Below are positions 43,038 through 56,174 of a DNA stretch of 64,000 nucleotides, piece after piece. The notes below the pieces were generated by a model. It ran no database searches and had not been told where the DNA came from. It worked only from the letters and a program-made list of their open reading frames with translations. A program made the position numbers and the translations under genes. Origin of the DNA: Solanum dulcamara. Lineage: Eukaryota; Streptophyta; Magnoliopsida; Solanales; Solanaceae. The DNA is taken from the NCBI RefSeq assembly GCF_947179165.1, contig NC_077246.1, forward strand, positions 66,566,921-66,630,920, in the 5' to 3' direction. Each line of letters opens with the position of its first letter. Position 1 is the stretch's first letter.

Positions 43038-45703
43038 TATCATGACCCGAATTCGGGTGTGATGGTACATGTCCTTTTCCACCAGACAAGTCAGCCTAAA
43101 ATCCAACATTTATGGAGAAATAAGCGAAAATAGTCTAAACAAGTAAATAATAAATAAAAGCAAAAGTATTCCAACTTAAATACCCCCAAAGATTGGTTGT
43201 CACATGTACGAGCCACTAAAGTAAGAAAACTAAAATGAAAATACAAGTCTCAATATATCTTCAACTCTCAAACAGAGTAAAACATAAAAATACAGGAAGT
43301 GTGAAAGTCCGCTGGATGTTAATAGCTACCTCTCTCAAACTCCCAGAAGGCTCGAATGATCAGAAAGAAACGATGATCAAAGTTCAGGCTCAGAACCTAC
43401 ACAAGTGTAGAAGCAAGGTGAGTACCAAACAACACGGTACCCAACAAGCTAACTAGAAAAACTAGGTAAATTTAATAGAAATCACGAACTCTTTTTTTCA
43501 ACCCAACCAAACCTCTAGACTACAAATTGCACAGAAATCAGCCCAACCTTATAGTTTATACTAAATAGTTCAATAAGGTTAAGATCACAGCTCAATATCA
43601 CAAGACATATCGTACAAATATTCACAAGTCACAAATAAGCATCAAACAGTCAAACACAGATATATAGAATATGTATATGCACACTCAATGATAATGAATG
43701 TGTGCAATTACCGGCAAAGACCTCGGCATAATAAACTCTGACAGGAAATAACCTCGGTCTCATTAAGTCAAATTCAAAAATGACCTCGGTCCCACAACCT
43801 CACCAAAAATGACCTCGATAATATAAAATCTCTGATCGGAACTAACCTCGGTCCCACAACCTCGTTGGAAATGATCTCGGCAATAGCTCTTGCCAAAAAT
43901 GACCTCGACAATATAATTCTGCCATAAATGACCTCGGTAATATAATCCCGCCAAAAATGACCTCAACAATATCATATCTCTGACCGGAATAGACCTCGGT
44001 CTCAAAATCACATGCCTCTCATCACTTTGTTTCAAAACCAATGCAAACAGCATGTTTACACAAGTAATGAGGAATAATCAATTCAGACCAACCGCAATCA
44101 CAATTAGACTATCAAGTATTTCATCAAATACACATAGATATCTAAATTACGGCAAGTAAGATTCGATACTCAACAATATCACACATCATTTTTTATTAAC
44201 TCTGTCTATTCATTTTAGATTAGTTCATATCATAATTAAACCCATAAGATCATCTCCATTACACCCCAACACATATACAACAGGATATTCGGGAATTCTA
44301 AGAGTTTCACAAAGTTTTAAGAGTCTGCTTGCCTTAGTCAAGACACAATTAATCAATCCACTTGAGCCTTGCCCTTTCGATTATACTCCGAATCATCACA
44401 ATCTATTCAAATATTATTTCACAATCATAAACCAAACCCAACAATACAAAAATGCGAAATTCGGTGAAAATGGGTTAGGGGCTCAAGATCCGAATTCAAA
44501 CTTGGGGGTTTTAATGCGGGAATTTTTAGATGAAATTATTCCTCTTAGTATTAGGAACTTGCCAGTGAAAACCATTTCAAAAATCCAGTCCAAATCAAGT
44601 CACAATCACCATTTCAAGAAATTCTCAAAGTTCTTGAAAAAGGGTCATTTTCACCCATTGAAATCCCTCAAATTCATGTTAAAATCATCAATTAATCATT
44701 GGGAAATGATGATGTAGTCAAAATAACTTACCCAATTAAAATCCCACAAGAAAACCTTCTCCAAATTGCCCTACCGAGCTCCAAAGTTCAAAAATGGAGA
44801 AAATAGCATAAACCCCAGCCCAAACCCCTCTCAGTTGTCACTTAAGTGACGTTCACTTTTGCGGATATTTGGTCGCTTAAGCGATGTAGCGACCTCTGCC
44901 TTATCATTTAAACGACTAGGGGATCGCTTAAGTGAACTCCGCCTTAGTGACCCCTGTTGCAAAAGCAATAGGCTTGTCACTTAAGTAGATATCGCTTTCG
45001 CGACACCCTCTCGCTAAAACGAGGCCTGCACCAGACACAGTTGAAGTTCTAATTTCACCAAGTTTTAAAGTTCCAAATTGACCCTCGAAATTCGTTTGGG
45101 GTCTCATATAGACAAATCATATATGCAACCCTACTAAACTCAATGTTTTGGACTTAGCAGAACCATCGAAATTCAATTTTGAGGCCTTCTTGACCGTAAA
45201 ACTAAAAAATCACAACTAAGCCAACATTATGCCTCAGAAGACCAAAACTCTCTCGAAGCTTCTGAAAAATACACAGAAACTCTCCCTAGGACTAAACTCA
45301 CCCTCTGAATCCAACGGAGTCATCGAAATTCAAATCCGAGCATCCGATCCTCAAATGTTGACCAAAATCAAATCTATGGCCAAAACCTCAAATATTTCCA
45401 CCTCAACCCCTTAAATCCACGATATAACCCCAAATATGATTTTGTCAACTCTCCTAGACTAATTTTGATATTTTGAAATTGATGGAATTCCGTTTTGAGA
45501 CTCAAAACTCTGAATGACCTCAAATACCACTTTTGAGTTATTCTAAACCTCTAAAACTCAAAGTATACCAAAAATCTCAACTTTTCAAGAAAACTATGGA
45601 TCCGACATCATATATCAATTAAATATGACTCGGGTAAATTATCGGTAGGACTAAAATGGTCTTTTTTTGAAAATTTCCAAAAATGACCTTTAGGGTCATT
45701 ACA
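43038..45703 (-). mobile_element. 3' LTR of the F2 gypsy element
   Basis: Plus-strand ends TATCATGACCCG and GGGTCATTACA. It has an AATGACCTCGG minisatellite at 43710-44010 and CGCTTAAGCGA words at 44835-45020. The first bases read TA where the related LTRs have TG. Confidence 0.9.
44835..45020. repeat. CGCTTAAGCG palindromic word array in the F2 3' LTR
   Basis: Repeated self-complementary words (CACTTAAGTG, CGCTTAAGCG, CGCTTAAGTG) and half-words within 185 bp. The corresponding array in the 5' LTR is at 52455-52650. Confidence 0.85.
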
Positions 45704-45784
45704 TCATCCACCACTAAAAATTTTGTTCGACCTAGAACATAAAGTAAATAAAAGTACTTGAAGCCTCAAAAAGTTGTGGATATC

Positions 45785-48714
45785 CGGCCCGCATGTCATC
45801 CTCTTACTCCCAAGTCATCTCTCCGACTGAGCGGTGGCTCCACTACACCTTCACTGAAGCTATCTCCTTGGTCCTAAGCTTATGGACCTGTCTATCAAGA
45901 ATGACTATGGGCTCCTCCTCAAAAGTCAAATCTAGACCCAACTCTATCATATCAAGAGATAACACATGAGACTCATCCAGAACATACTTTCGGAGCATGG
46001 AAACATGAAATACAGGATGTACTGATGATAAGCTAGGTGGCAAGGCCAATCTGTAAGACACTTCTCCCACTCGCCCTAAAATTTGAAATGGGCCAATAAA
46101 CCGAGGGCTAAGCTTGACCTTCTTTCTGAAATGCATCACGCCCGACTCAGAGCCAAACATAGTTACCCTCCATTAATTTCAATGGTCAAAACCTCCTATC
46201 CGTATAGCTCTTTTGTCTACTCTAGGCTGTCAAGAGACTACCCTAGATAATCCTAACCTGCTCCATGGCATCCTAAGTAGGTCCGTATCTAAAAAGTCCA
46301 TCTCAGCTGAATCGAACCACCCAATAGGAGATCAACACCACCTACCATACAATGCCTCGAATGGGGCCATCTGAATGCTAAAGTGATAACTATTGTTGTA
46401 GGCAAACTCTGCTAAGGGAAAATGTTGATCCCACCTAGCACCAAAATTAATAACACAAGCTCGGAGCATATCCTTCAACACCTAAATCATCCTCTCAGAC
46501 TGATCATCAGTCTTGGGTGAAAAGTTGTACTCATATCAAATCTAGTGCCCAGGCCCTCATGTAAGTCTTACCAAAAGTGCAAAGTAAATACTAAACATCA
46601 ATCTGGAATAATGGATATTGTAACTCCATAAAGCCGAACGATCTGACTGATATACAACTGAGCTAGTCTATCAGTCGTGCACTTCACCTTAACTAGAATA
46701 AAATGGGCAAACTTGGTCATTCTGTCGACCACCACCCATATAGAATCCAAACCACTTATGGTGGGAGGCAAACCCACAATGAAGTCTATGGTGATCCGCT
46801 CCCATTTCCAAGTAGGAATAGGCATCCTCGGACTCACACCTCCACGCCATGGGTGCTCACACTTGACCTGCTGACAGGTCAAACACTTGGACAAAAACTC
46901 TGCAATGTTCGTCTTCATTCCACACCACCAGTAATGTTGATTAAGGTCATGATATATCTTTGCCGCTCTCAAATAGATAGAATATCGGGAGCAATGATCC
47001 TCCTCTAATATCAATATCATCAAGTACCCCACCTTGGGCACACAAATCTGGCCTTCAATTCTCAAGACACCCTCTGAATCAAGTCTAGTCTCCTTGGCTT
47101 CAACCCTCAACACCTTGTCTCGAATGAGACATAACTTTTCATCATCAAACTTCCTCTCCTAAATCAGCTCAACTAAGGAAGAGCCCCTCAATAAAAGTAA
47201 TAAATCCTCCACCTTCCTCAACAAATCGCAACTGAATGAGGCTATTGGCTAACCTTTGAACATCTCTAGCCAAGGGCCTCCTGTCAACACTAATCGTAGT
47301 GAGACTCCCCATACTAGGAGCCTTCCTACTCAAAGCATCATCCACCACATGGACCTTCTCTGGGTGATACAAGATAGTCATGTCATAGTACTTCAGTAGT
47401 TCAAGTCATCTACGCTGTCTCAAGTTCAGATCCCTCTGATTGATGATATACTAAAGACTTCGGTAAATAGTGAATACCTCACAATGCATACCATAAAAGT
47501 AATGACGCCATAGCTTTAACACAAATACCACCGCCGCTAACTCTATATCATGGGTAAAGTAGTTCTTCACATGAGTCTTCAACTGTCTAGATGCATAGGC
47601 AACTATCTTCCCTTTCTGCATTAGAAATCCACCCAAACCAACAATAGATGCATCATAATACACGGTGAAGTCTACACCCTCATCGGGTAAGGTCAAAAAA
47701 GGAGTTAAAGTCAACAAGGCCTTGAGCTTTTGAAAGCTCATCTCGCACTTATCAGACTAATAAAAATCTACCGCCTTATAAGTCAGTCTAGTCAATGGGG
47801 TCGTAATAATGGAGAATTCCTACATAAAACATCAGTAATATCCAGCCAAATCTATAAAACTCCAAATCTTGGTAGGGGAAGTAGGCCTGGTCTAGCCTCT
47901 AACTGCCTCAATCTTGGTTGGATCTGCCCTAATATCCTCCTTGGACACCACATGTCCTAGAAATGACATGTAATCAAGTCAAAACTCACATTTGGAGAAC
48001 TTGACATACGTTTTCTCCTCCCTCAACTTTTGAAGCACCAACCTCAAATGACTAGAATGATCCTCCTCTGTCTTGGAGTACACCAAGATATCGTCAATGA
48101 AAACAATCATAAAAGTCTAGATACGGCCTAAATACCCCATTCATCAACTCCATAAATATTGTTGGGGTGTTGGTCAGCCCAAATAACATAATCAGGAAAT
48201 CATAATGGTCGTAATGAGTCCGAAAAGCGGTCTTAGAAATATCTAACGGTCTAATCTTCAATTGATGAAACTCAGACCTCAAATCTATCTTGGAGAACAA
48301 GGTCGCTCCTTGAAGCTGATCAAACAAACCATCAATACAAGGAAGAGGGTATTTGTTCTTAACTGTCACCTTATTCAACTATCTATAATCATTGCACATC
48401 TTTCTAGACTCATCCTTCTTCTTAACAAATAGAACCAATGTACCCCAAGGTGACACACTAGGGCAAATAAACCCCTAACTCAACAAATCCTGCAACTAGT
48501 CCTTCAATTCTATCGGAGCCATGGGATAAGGTGGAATAGAGGTGGGTGTAGTGTCACCAAGTCAATAGCAAAGTCAATATCATTATCCGAAGGAACTCTC
48601 AGAAGATCAATAGGAAACACATCGGTGAACTCCTTAACCACGGGAATAGACTCCATGGGAGGTGACTCAGCACTAATATCTCGAATAAAGGCCAAATAGG
48701 ACATACACCTTATA
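45785..48714 (-). pseudogene. F2 gypsy pol: reverse transcriptase, RNase H, integrase, chromodomain
   Basis: The reverse transcriptase at about 48700-48000 has [16 protein letters not shown] and [12 protein letters not shown]. The catalytic FIDD box is intact in DNA (about 48085-48100) but lies in another frame after a frameshift near 48110. RNase H is at 47741-47451 ([13 protein letters not shown] and an FTIYRSL tract where FTDHKSL is usual, so an acidic residue is lost). Integrase lies at 47113-46598 (HYWWCGMKTNIAEFL...CQQVK, IDFIVGLPP) and continues in broken form to about 46160. The C-terminal frame 46160-45843 has [10 protein letters not shown] and the start of a chromodomain ([20 protein letters not shown]). 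Dead. Confidence 0.88.
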
Positions 48715-50575
48715 TCAATCAATCTTTGAGCACGCATATAGGAGATGGATGACCTTACTAGGATAGAAACCACTAGTGCCTTTCCACTCGATCCTTGGAA
48801 CACCCGGTATCGCTAAGGTCACAGTCTTAGCATAGCAATCCAAAATAGCATGGTAAGGAGAAAGCCAATCCATATCTAATATCACATTAAATTCTACCAT
48901 CCCTAGTATAATAATGTCTACCCAAGTATCATATCCGACTAAAGAAATATGACAGGATCGATACACTCGATCCACCACTAAAGCTTACCTACGGATGTAG
49001 AGACATGTACAGGTACAGACATGCAATCACAAGTCAAATTAAATCCAGATGCAAAATAGGTAGACACATAGCAGAACATAGATCCAGGATCAAATAACAC
49101 AGGTACAGGTAGATGGTAAACTGGGACGATACCTATAATAAAATCATCAGAAGCCTCAACCTTGGGTCTCCCCAAAAAATCATAGCACTGAGCTCTTCTA
49201 CCACCACTCTTCTGAACCATACCCCTACCTCATGGAACCATAGCACCACCACCAGAGGCTCTACTACCTCTACTTGTCTGAGCTTTACCCCGACCTCTAG
49301 CCGGAGGTGCAGAATCTTTCTCTAGAGCCGCTGAATAAGTGTGTTGGGGCCCTGAGAAAGTCTGTAGTAGGCACTGATGCATTAAATGACCCGAATCTCT
49401 ATAACTAAAATATTACCTCAGGACAGAAGACTATTGCGATGACATTAATGAAATACCATAACCATCTTGGCCCAAACTATGAGACCCTTGGACTAATTGA
49501 CCACTATCGACTGCGGTCATATAAGCATGAATAGGTCTCTGGAGCTGAAAATAATTGTCTCCCCTATGTGAACCTCTATGTCCAGACAAGGTACCCAAAA
49601 ATTGACCACTAGAATGGACCCTCTTAGGGTCCCCAAACTCCTCTTTGACCATCAATTCTGCCTTATTGGCGGTGCTCACAATGGGCTGGAAGGAAGCCCC
49701 CTCACAAAATGATCTGAACACATATGATCGAATAAAGAAGGTCAAACCCTTCATGAACCTACAGACTTTCTCTATATTTTCTAGGATCAACGTAGTAGCA
49801 TGTCTCGACAACTGGCAAAAATGAGCCTCATACTCGATAACTAATATGCTACCCTAAGTCAAACTCTCAAATCTCAGTCTACTCTCCTCCCGTATGCTCC
49901 ATGGGATGAAGCAATCCTCAAAAGCACTAGCAAAAACTCTCCACTCAACTAGAGGAGATCCAACTGGTCTAGACCTCATGAATGTCCTTCACTGCTCCCT
50001 GGCTAACCCACAGAGCTGGAGTGTAACAAATCGAACACCCCGAGCATCATGTGCACCCTCGCTCTTACCAGCTTAGAACTGGGTGGTTTCATCTTCTGAA
50101 ACCTCTCATAGCACTGTTGATCTGCTATAGTCATAACCATATCTGGAGTAATCTACGTATTGACAGTTAGTGCGGGAACCAATGGTGGTTGGCCCACCTG
50201 TACCTAAACCACTGGGACCTGATGCTGCTCTGGAGTCCATACACCAACTCTAGTCTATGAACCCTATGGCGTGCCTATAGCACCCTCATTAAAACTCTCC
50301 AATATACTAAGCATCCTCAATAAGGTCTCTTGAAGCAATGAGGGTGCGGGCTTTGGAAGAACCTGGTCCTCAGCAATCTCAACATATGGCTCTAGGGAGG
50401 CCTCTCTAGCACGACCTCGGACGTATGTCACTTCTCGAGTATGACCTCTACCGAAAACTGCTCCACGACTTCAACCTCTTACTCGGTCCCTACCCCTACC
50501 CCTATATGGGGTCTCAATAGTTACCTCGAGGACTGCCTTTCCTCAACAAATAGACATAGATCTGGTCCTCGACAT
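48715..50575 (-). pseudogene. F2 gypsy gag and protease
   Basis: Starts at ATG 50575-50573 (MSRTRS) after TTGGCAG. There is an early stop after ten codons, then several frame changes. Capsid remnants appear at 49811-49431 (KVCRFMKGL). Protease remnants at 49220-48978 keep VLFDPGSMFCYVS, and GMVEFNVILDMDWL follows at about 48895-48860. No intact zinc knuckle was read. Confidence 0.8.
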
Positions 50576-50758
50576 CTGCCAAAACAATATGTCACACTCA
50601 ACACTAGCGATAAAAACTTGGCACGATAAGAAAGAATGAATAAAGAAAGTTTCCTAACTGTTTTCATAGCTTCTCAAAGATAAGTATGAACGTCTCCGTA
50701 CCAATCCTCAAGATTTTACTTAGACTTGGTTTGTACATATGAGACCTATAAACGTGGG

Positions 50759-50770
50759 ACTCCGATACTA
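50759..50770 (-). other. Primer binding site of the F2 gypsy element
   Basis: TAGTATCGGAGT on the minus strand, three bases inside the 5' LTR; 9 of 12 bases match the initiator-Met-type site TGGTATCAGAGC. Confidence 0.65.
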
Positions 50771-50773
50771 ATT

Positions 50774-53302
50774 TATCACCACCCGAATCTGGGTGTGATG
50801 GCACATATCCTTTTTCATCGAACAAATCAGTCTAAAACCCAACATTTATGGATAAATAAGTGCAAACAGTCTAAACAAGTAAATAATAAATAAAAACGGA
50901 AGTCTTTCAACTTAAATACCCCCAAAGATAAATTGTCACATGTACAAGACACTAAAACAAGAAAACTAAAATAAAAATACAAGTATCAATATGTCTTTAA
51001 CTCTCAAACAGAGTAAAGCATAAAAATAGAGAAAGTGTGAGAGTCTGTTGGATGTCAATATCTACCTCTATCAAACTCCCATAAGCCTCTAATGATCAGA
51101 AAGAGACGGTGATCAAAGTTCACACTCAGAATCTACACAAATGTAGAAGCAAGAGTGCCAAACAACATAGTACCCAACAAGCTAACTAGAAAAACTAGGT
51201 AAATCTAATAGGAATCACAAACTCCTTTTTTCAACCCAACTGAACCTCCAGACTACAAGCTGCACAGAAATCATCCCAACATAATAGTTCAAACTAAATA
51301 GTTCAATAAGATTCAGATCATAGCTCAAAATCATAAGATAAATCGTACAAATACTCATAAGACCCAAATAGGTATCAAACGGTCAAACAGAGATATATAG
51401 AATATGTATATTCACATTCAATGATCATGCATATGTGCAATTGCTGGAAAAGACCTCGGCATAATAAACTCTGATCGGAAATGACCTCGGTCTCATAATC
51501 TCTAATAAAAAATGACCTCGATCCCACAACCTTCCAAAACATAACCTCGGCAATATAAAATCTCTAACCGAAGCTGACCTCAATCCCACAACCTCACCAA
51601 AAAAAACCTTGGTAATATGATCCCACTAAAAATAATCTCAACAATATAATCCTGCCAAAAATGACCTCAACAATATCATATCTCTGACCAGAACTGACCT
51701 CGATCACACAATCATATGCCTCTCATCACTACGTTTTAGAATCAATGCAAACAGCATGCTCACATAAGTAATGAGGAATAATCAATTCAGACAAATCGCA
51801 ATCACAATTAGATTATCAAGTATTTCATCAAATACATGTAGATATCTAGATTATGGCAAGTGAGATTCAATACTCAACAATATCACACATTGTCTTTTAT
51901 TAACCCCGCCTATTAATTTAAGATTAGTTCATATCACAATTAAACCCATAATCTTATCCCCATTACACCCTAACACATATACAATTGAATATTCGGGAAT
52001 TCTAAAAAATTCACAGAATTTTAAGAGTCCACTTGCCTTAGTCAAGACACAATCAATCAATCCAAGTGAGCCTTTCCCTTCTGATTACACTCTAAATTTC
52101 CATAATCTATTCAAATATTGTTTCACAATCAGAAATCAAACCCAACAATATAAAAAATGCAAAACTCAATGAAAAAGGGGTTAAAGACTCAAAATATGAA
52201 TTCGAAATTGGGGATTTAAATCCAAAATTTTTGAATAAAATTGTTCCTCTTAGTCTTAGGAATGCATTAGTGAAAACCGTTTCAAAAAACTAGTCCAAAT
52301 CAAGTCACACACACCAAATTAATCATTGGTAAATGACGAAGTAGAGTTAAAATAACTTACCTAATGAAATCCCATGAGAAAAAAAAATTCAAATCGCCCT
52401 ACCGAGCTCCAAATTTCAAAAGTGGAAAAAATAGCATAAACCTTGACCAAAACTCCTCTCAGTTGTCGCTTAAGCAACTGGGGGGGTTTGCTTAAGCAAC
52501 GTTCGCTTTTGCGTATATTTGATCGCTTTAGCGACCTCCGCCTCTTTGCTTAAGAGACTAGGGGCTCATTTAAGCGAACTCCGCCTAACTAACCCCTGTC
52601 GCTTATCGCTTAAGCAGATGTCGCTTCAGCGACACCCTCTCGCTAAAGAAAGGCCTTCACCAAACACAGTTGCAGTACCAATTTCACCAAGTTTCAAAGT
52701 TCCGAATTGACCCTTGGGATTCATTCGGGGTACCATATATGTAACCCTACTAAACTCGATGTTTTGGACTCAACAAAACTATCGAAATTCGGTTTTAAGG
52801 CCTCCTTGACTTGAAAATCAAAAAGTCGCAACTAAACCAAAATTATACCTCAAAAGACTAAAAATGCCCTCGGAGTTTTCAAAAAATATACAGGAATTCT
52901 CTCTAGGCCTAAAATCGCCCTCTAAATCCAACGGAGTAGTCAAAATTAAATTCTGATCATCCGATCCTCAAATGTTGACCAAAATCAAACTTATGGCCAA
53001 AAACTCAAATATTTCCAACTCAACCCCTCAAATCTACGATATGACCCCGAATATGAGTCACTCACATCTCCTAGACTAATTTTAATGTTTCGAAATTATA
53101 GAATTACATTTCAAAACTCTGAATGACCTCAAATACCACTTTTGAGTCTTTCTAAATCTCTAAAACTCAAAGATCTCAACTTTTCAAGAAAAATACTGAT
53201 CCAATATCAGATATTAATCAAATATGACTCAGAAAAATTATCGAGAAGGGTAAAATGATTTTTTTATGAAAGTTTTTTAAAATGATATTCAGAGTCATTA
53301 CA
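50774..53302 (-). mobile_element. 5' LTR of the F2 gypsy element
   Basis: Plus-strand ends TATCACCACCCG and AGAGTCATTACA. Includes the AATGACCTC minisatellite at 51450-51715 and the CGCTTAAGC word array at 52455-52650. 137 bp shorter than its partner. Confidence 0.9.
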
Positions 53303-53307
53303 TTTTC

Positions 53308-54039
53308 CATCTGTGTTATATGTGCCTGTTAACTGCATTGATTGTATTGCATGCATATATGTGCCTATTAACTGCATTGATAGTGTTGGATACATGTACG
53401 TGAATAGGAAAAGATGGAATGGACCTAATGAAATGATTATCTGTGATCAATTACATGAAATAAACCTGTTTCTTAATTGTGTAAGTGTGTAAACTATTCA
53501 TTATGGATTGTGATTGTGATTGTGATTGTGGATATTGGATCAGTTATTACACTAACACATATTGGATCGGATACCATACCGGTACATATTGAATTGGGTG
53601 TCATGGCAACACACACTAACTATTGAAACTGGTGTCATGCAGACATACTAACAATTCTGGTATGGATTCCATGAGAGGACCGTTGTTGACTGTTGTATTT
53701 GAGATTGACACCATGAAACTGTATATTGCTCATGAAATCATAATTGGTAATGTGTTTTCTGTATATGCCTGTAGTTACTATGTTGTGGTTACTTGTATAT
53801 ATTTTACTTACTGAACTGGTCACGTGATCCTACCAGTATATTATTATTGTGTGTACTGATATTGCACTTGTTCTTTCTTTGTTGAGCACGGTGCATCTTC
53901 AGGAGACTATTAACAGAACTCAATTAGGAGATCATTGATTTTGCAGAGTTCAAGGGTAAACTAGTTATTTCAAGATACTGTGGATTCTTCTCAATCATAG
54001 TCTTTTTTCTTTGTACTTGGACCTTTCAAACTCTATTTT
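53308..54039 (+). mobile_element. F3 solo LTR, middle part
   Basis: Resumes the F3 sequence after the gypsy insertion. TGGATCGGATACCATACC and GGGTGTCATG units match the minisatellite of the partial copy at 38335-38415. The open frames on both strands near 53630-53820 have no domain. Confidence 0.7.
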
Positions 54040-55182
54040 TGTCATGATATGAATCCATATGTGATGACACTTGTCCAATCCCATCAGAACAATTCAGCCT
54101 AAACCCAATCAACTATGGAAAGTAAAGAGGAAGCAATTTAAATATAATAGATATACAAAAATGGAAGGCTTAATCAACTATAATAACTCTCAAAGACTGG
54201 TTGTCACATGTACAAGCCTCTAAATAAAACGAAATTAAAAAATAAGTATAAGTCTCAATGTCTTTGTTTCTCAAATAGAATAAAGCATGGTAAAAAGGAT
54301 AGGGGAGATCGTCAGCATCAATCAGCTGGCTCTCAAGTCTCCTCGGAGTCGTGGATAAGGAAAAGGAAATATAAAATCACAGTCTGGGCTCGGCACCTAC
54401 ACAAGTGTAGAAGCAAGGAGTGAGTATCAAATACATAGTACTCAGCAAGTCAACTAACAAAACAAAGCAAATCTAATAAAATACTAGAACTCCTTTTATC
54501 CCAACCGAACCTTCTCAACTACAAACCTGCACAGAAATCAGCTCAATCTAGAGTACACAGTTAATATGGCACGTACATCATCAATAACTCATCAGTATCA
54601 CCAAATAAGTCACATCCATATCAAGTATGTCAACCACAGAGACAATAAGGGATATATACACAACTTCTAGGTTGGGCTAATTTTGTGTGCAAGTTGTAGT
54701 TGTAGAGGTTCGGTTGAGATGAAAGGAGTTTCCGTGTTTTATTAGATTTATCCTATTTTATTAGTTGGCTTGCTGAGTACTGTATTATTTGGTACTCACT
54801 CCTTGCTTCTACACTTGTGTTGGTTCCGATTCTGCACCGTTAGTTAGATTTCCCTTCTGTTATTTGAGGCTTTGAGGAGACTTTGAGATATAGCTGATTG
54901 ACTTCCGGCGAATTCTCTTGTCCCTGTACTTATTCTTTGCTCTTTTTGAGACACAAAATAATTGAGACTTGTATTTATCTTTCATTTTTGTATTTTCTAG
55001 TGTCTTTACATGTGACAACCAAATTTTTGGGGTTATTTGAGAATTATTTAAGTCTTCCACATTTGTATATCTCATCTATTTAGTTAATTCCGCATTATTT
55101 TTCACAATTATTGAGTTTAGACTTACTTTTCTTAGTGGTATAGGAAAAGTGTCATCCCGTTCGATTTTGGATTGTAATACAC
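54040..55182. repeat. Inverted pair of F2-like LTR fragments
   Basis: 54040-54560 is a minus-oriented F2-type LTR end (TGTCATGATATG start, CTACACAAGTGTAGAAGCAAGGAGTGAG). About 54664-55182 is the same region in plus orientation (CTCACTCCTTGCTTCTACACTTGTG), with a spacer of about 100 bp. The arms are diverged but recognisable over about 500 bp. Confidence 0.75.
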
Positions 55183-55905
55183 ATTGTCTATGTCGGTTAT
55201 AAGAAACTCCCCAGTTTATGCATCTTTTTATGATATGATCTTCGCCTTATATGGTTCATTTTAAGTATGTTATTTTATGAATATGATTATGCAAGGCTAG
55301 TGATTTAGACTCCTTGATGTATATGCTTTTGAAAGAAGGTTTTTAAACTGATATTTATGCACGGACTCCTACTATTTCTTTCAGTTCCTTTATTGTGATT
55401 ATGACTTTAGAAATCTTATTTTCACTGTTCCTCCATATGTTATTTAATATGATTATGTTAGTGTTTCCTTACATATTCAGTATATTCCACATACTGACTC
55501 ATACCTTTTCTGCGCTGCATCTTTTTATCACGTAGACTCTGGCAATCGTTCTCAGACTCATGCTAGTGGATTACAGCAGTTCCTAGTCAGCAGTTGGTGA
55601 ATCCTCCATATTCGTGGACTTCATGAAATAGATTTAGTTAGTTCTTTTACTAAGTAATGGTAGCAGGGGGCCATGTTTTGGCAAATTTATTTCTTTCGAT
55701 TCAGATTTTAGAGGCTTATTTCAAATGTTAGTTTTCAGTCTTCATTGATATGTTATCCTTCTAATAAGACCTTTTATGCATATGTTTTAGCTTCCGCTTA
55801 GTTTTCTTATAATATGTTTTGATATGTTATGCCAAGGGTTAGCTTGGGACCACTCGTGGTTCCTGACACTGTGTCTCGATCGGGGTGTAGACTCGAATCG
55901 TAACA
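55183..55905 (+). mobile_element. F3 solo LTR, right part (inferred)
   Basis: Ends TCGGGGTGTAGACTC...CGTAACA at 55905, mirroring the TGTAACG start at 41610. TTTG follows at 55906-55909 and precedes 41610 at 41606-41609. Assignment to F3 rests on these ends, because the partial copy lacks this region. Confidence 0.6.
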
Positions 55906-56095
55906 TTTGAACATGTTATAAACTTAACCAAATATCTTGTTAGTAAAAAGTAGTTTACTGGGTACTAGATTTAAGCAATAGTCTCTTTTTGTAATAATTG
56001 TTTGTAATTACATACAAACACCTAATTATGTATAGTCAAAAGGAAAAGAATACAAAACTTTAGTCTAGAGTCTAGACATATGGGCATTGCCTAAC

Positions 56096-56102
56096 TATAA
56101 AA
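56096..56102 (+). promoter_or_regulatory. TATA box of MLP2
   Basis: TATAAAA, 73 bp before the end of the leader, i.e. at the same distance from the ATG as in MLP1. Confidence 0.65.
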
Positions 56103-56174
56103 GGGTGTAGAGACTCATGCAATGATGAACCACACACTTGTTATTATAACTTTGTGATATATCATAGAAGAAAA

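Larger units (their letters stand above)
43038..53302 (-). mobile_element. Complete but degenerate Ty3/gypsy chromovirus (family F2)
   Basis: Two LTRs (43038-45703 and 50774-53302) in direct repeat, gag-pol on the minus strand between them, a primer site at 50759-50770 and a polypurine run at 45704-45715. TTTTC flanks the whole element at 43033-43037 and 53303-53307. Inserted in the F3 LTR. The LTRs differ by many substitutions and indels by eye, so the insertion is not recent. All genes are broken. Confidence 0.92.
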
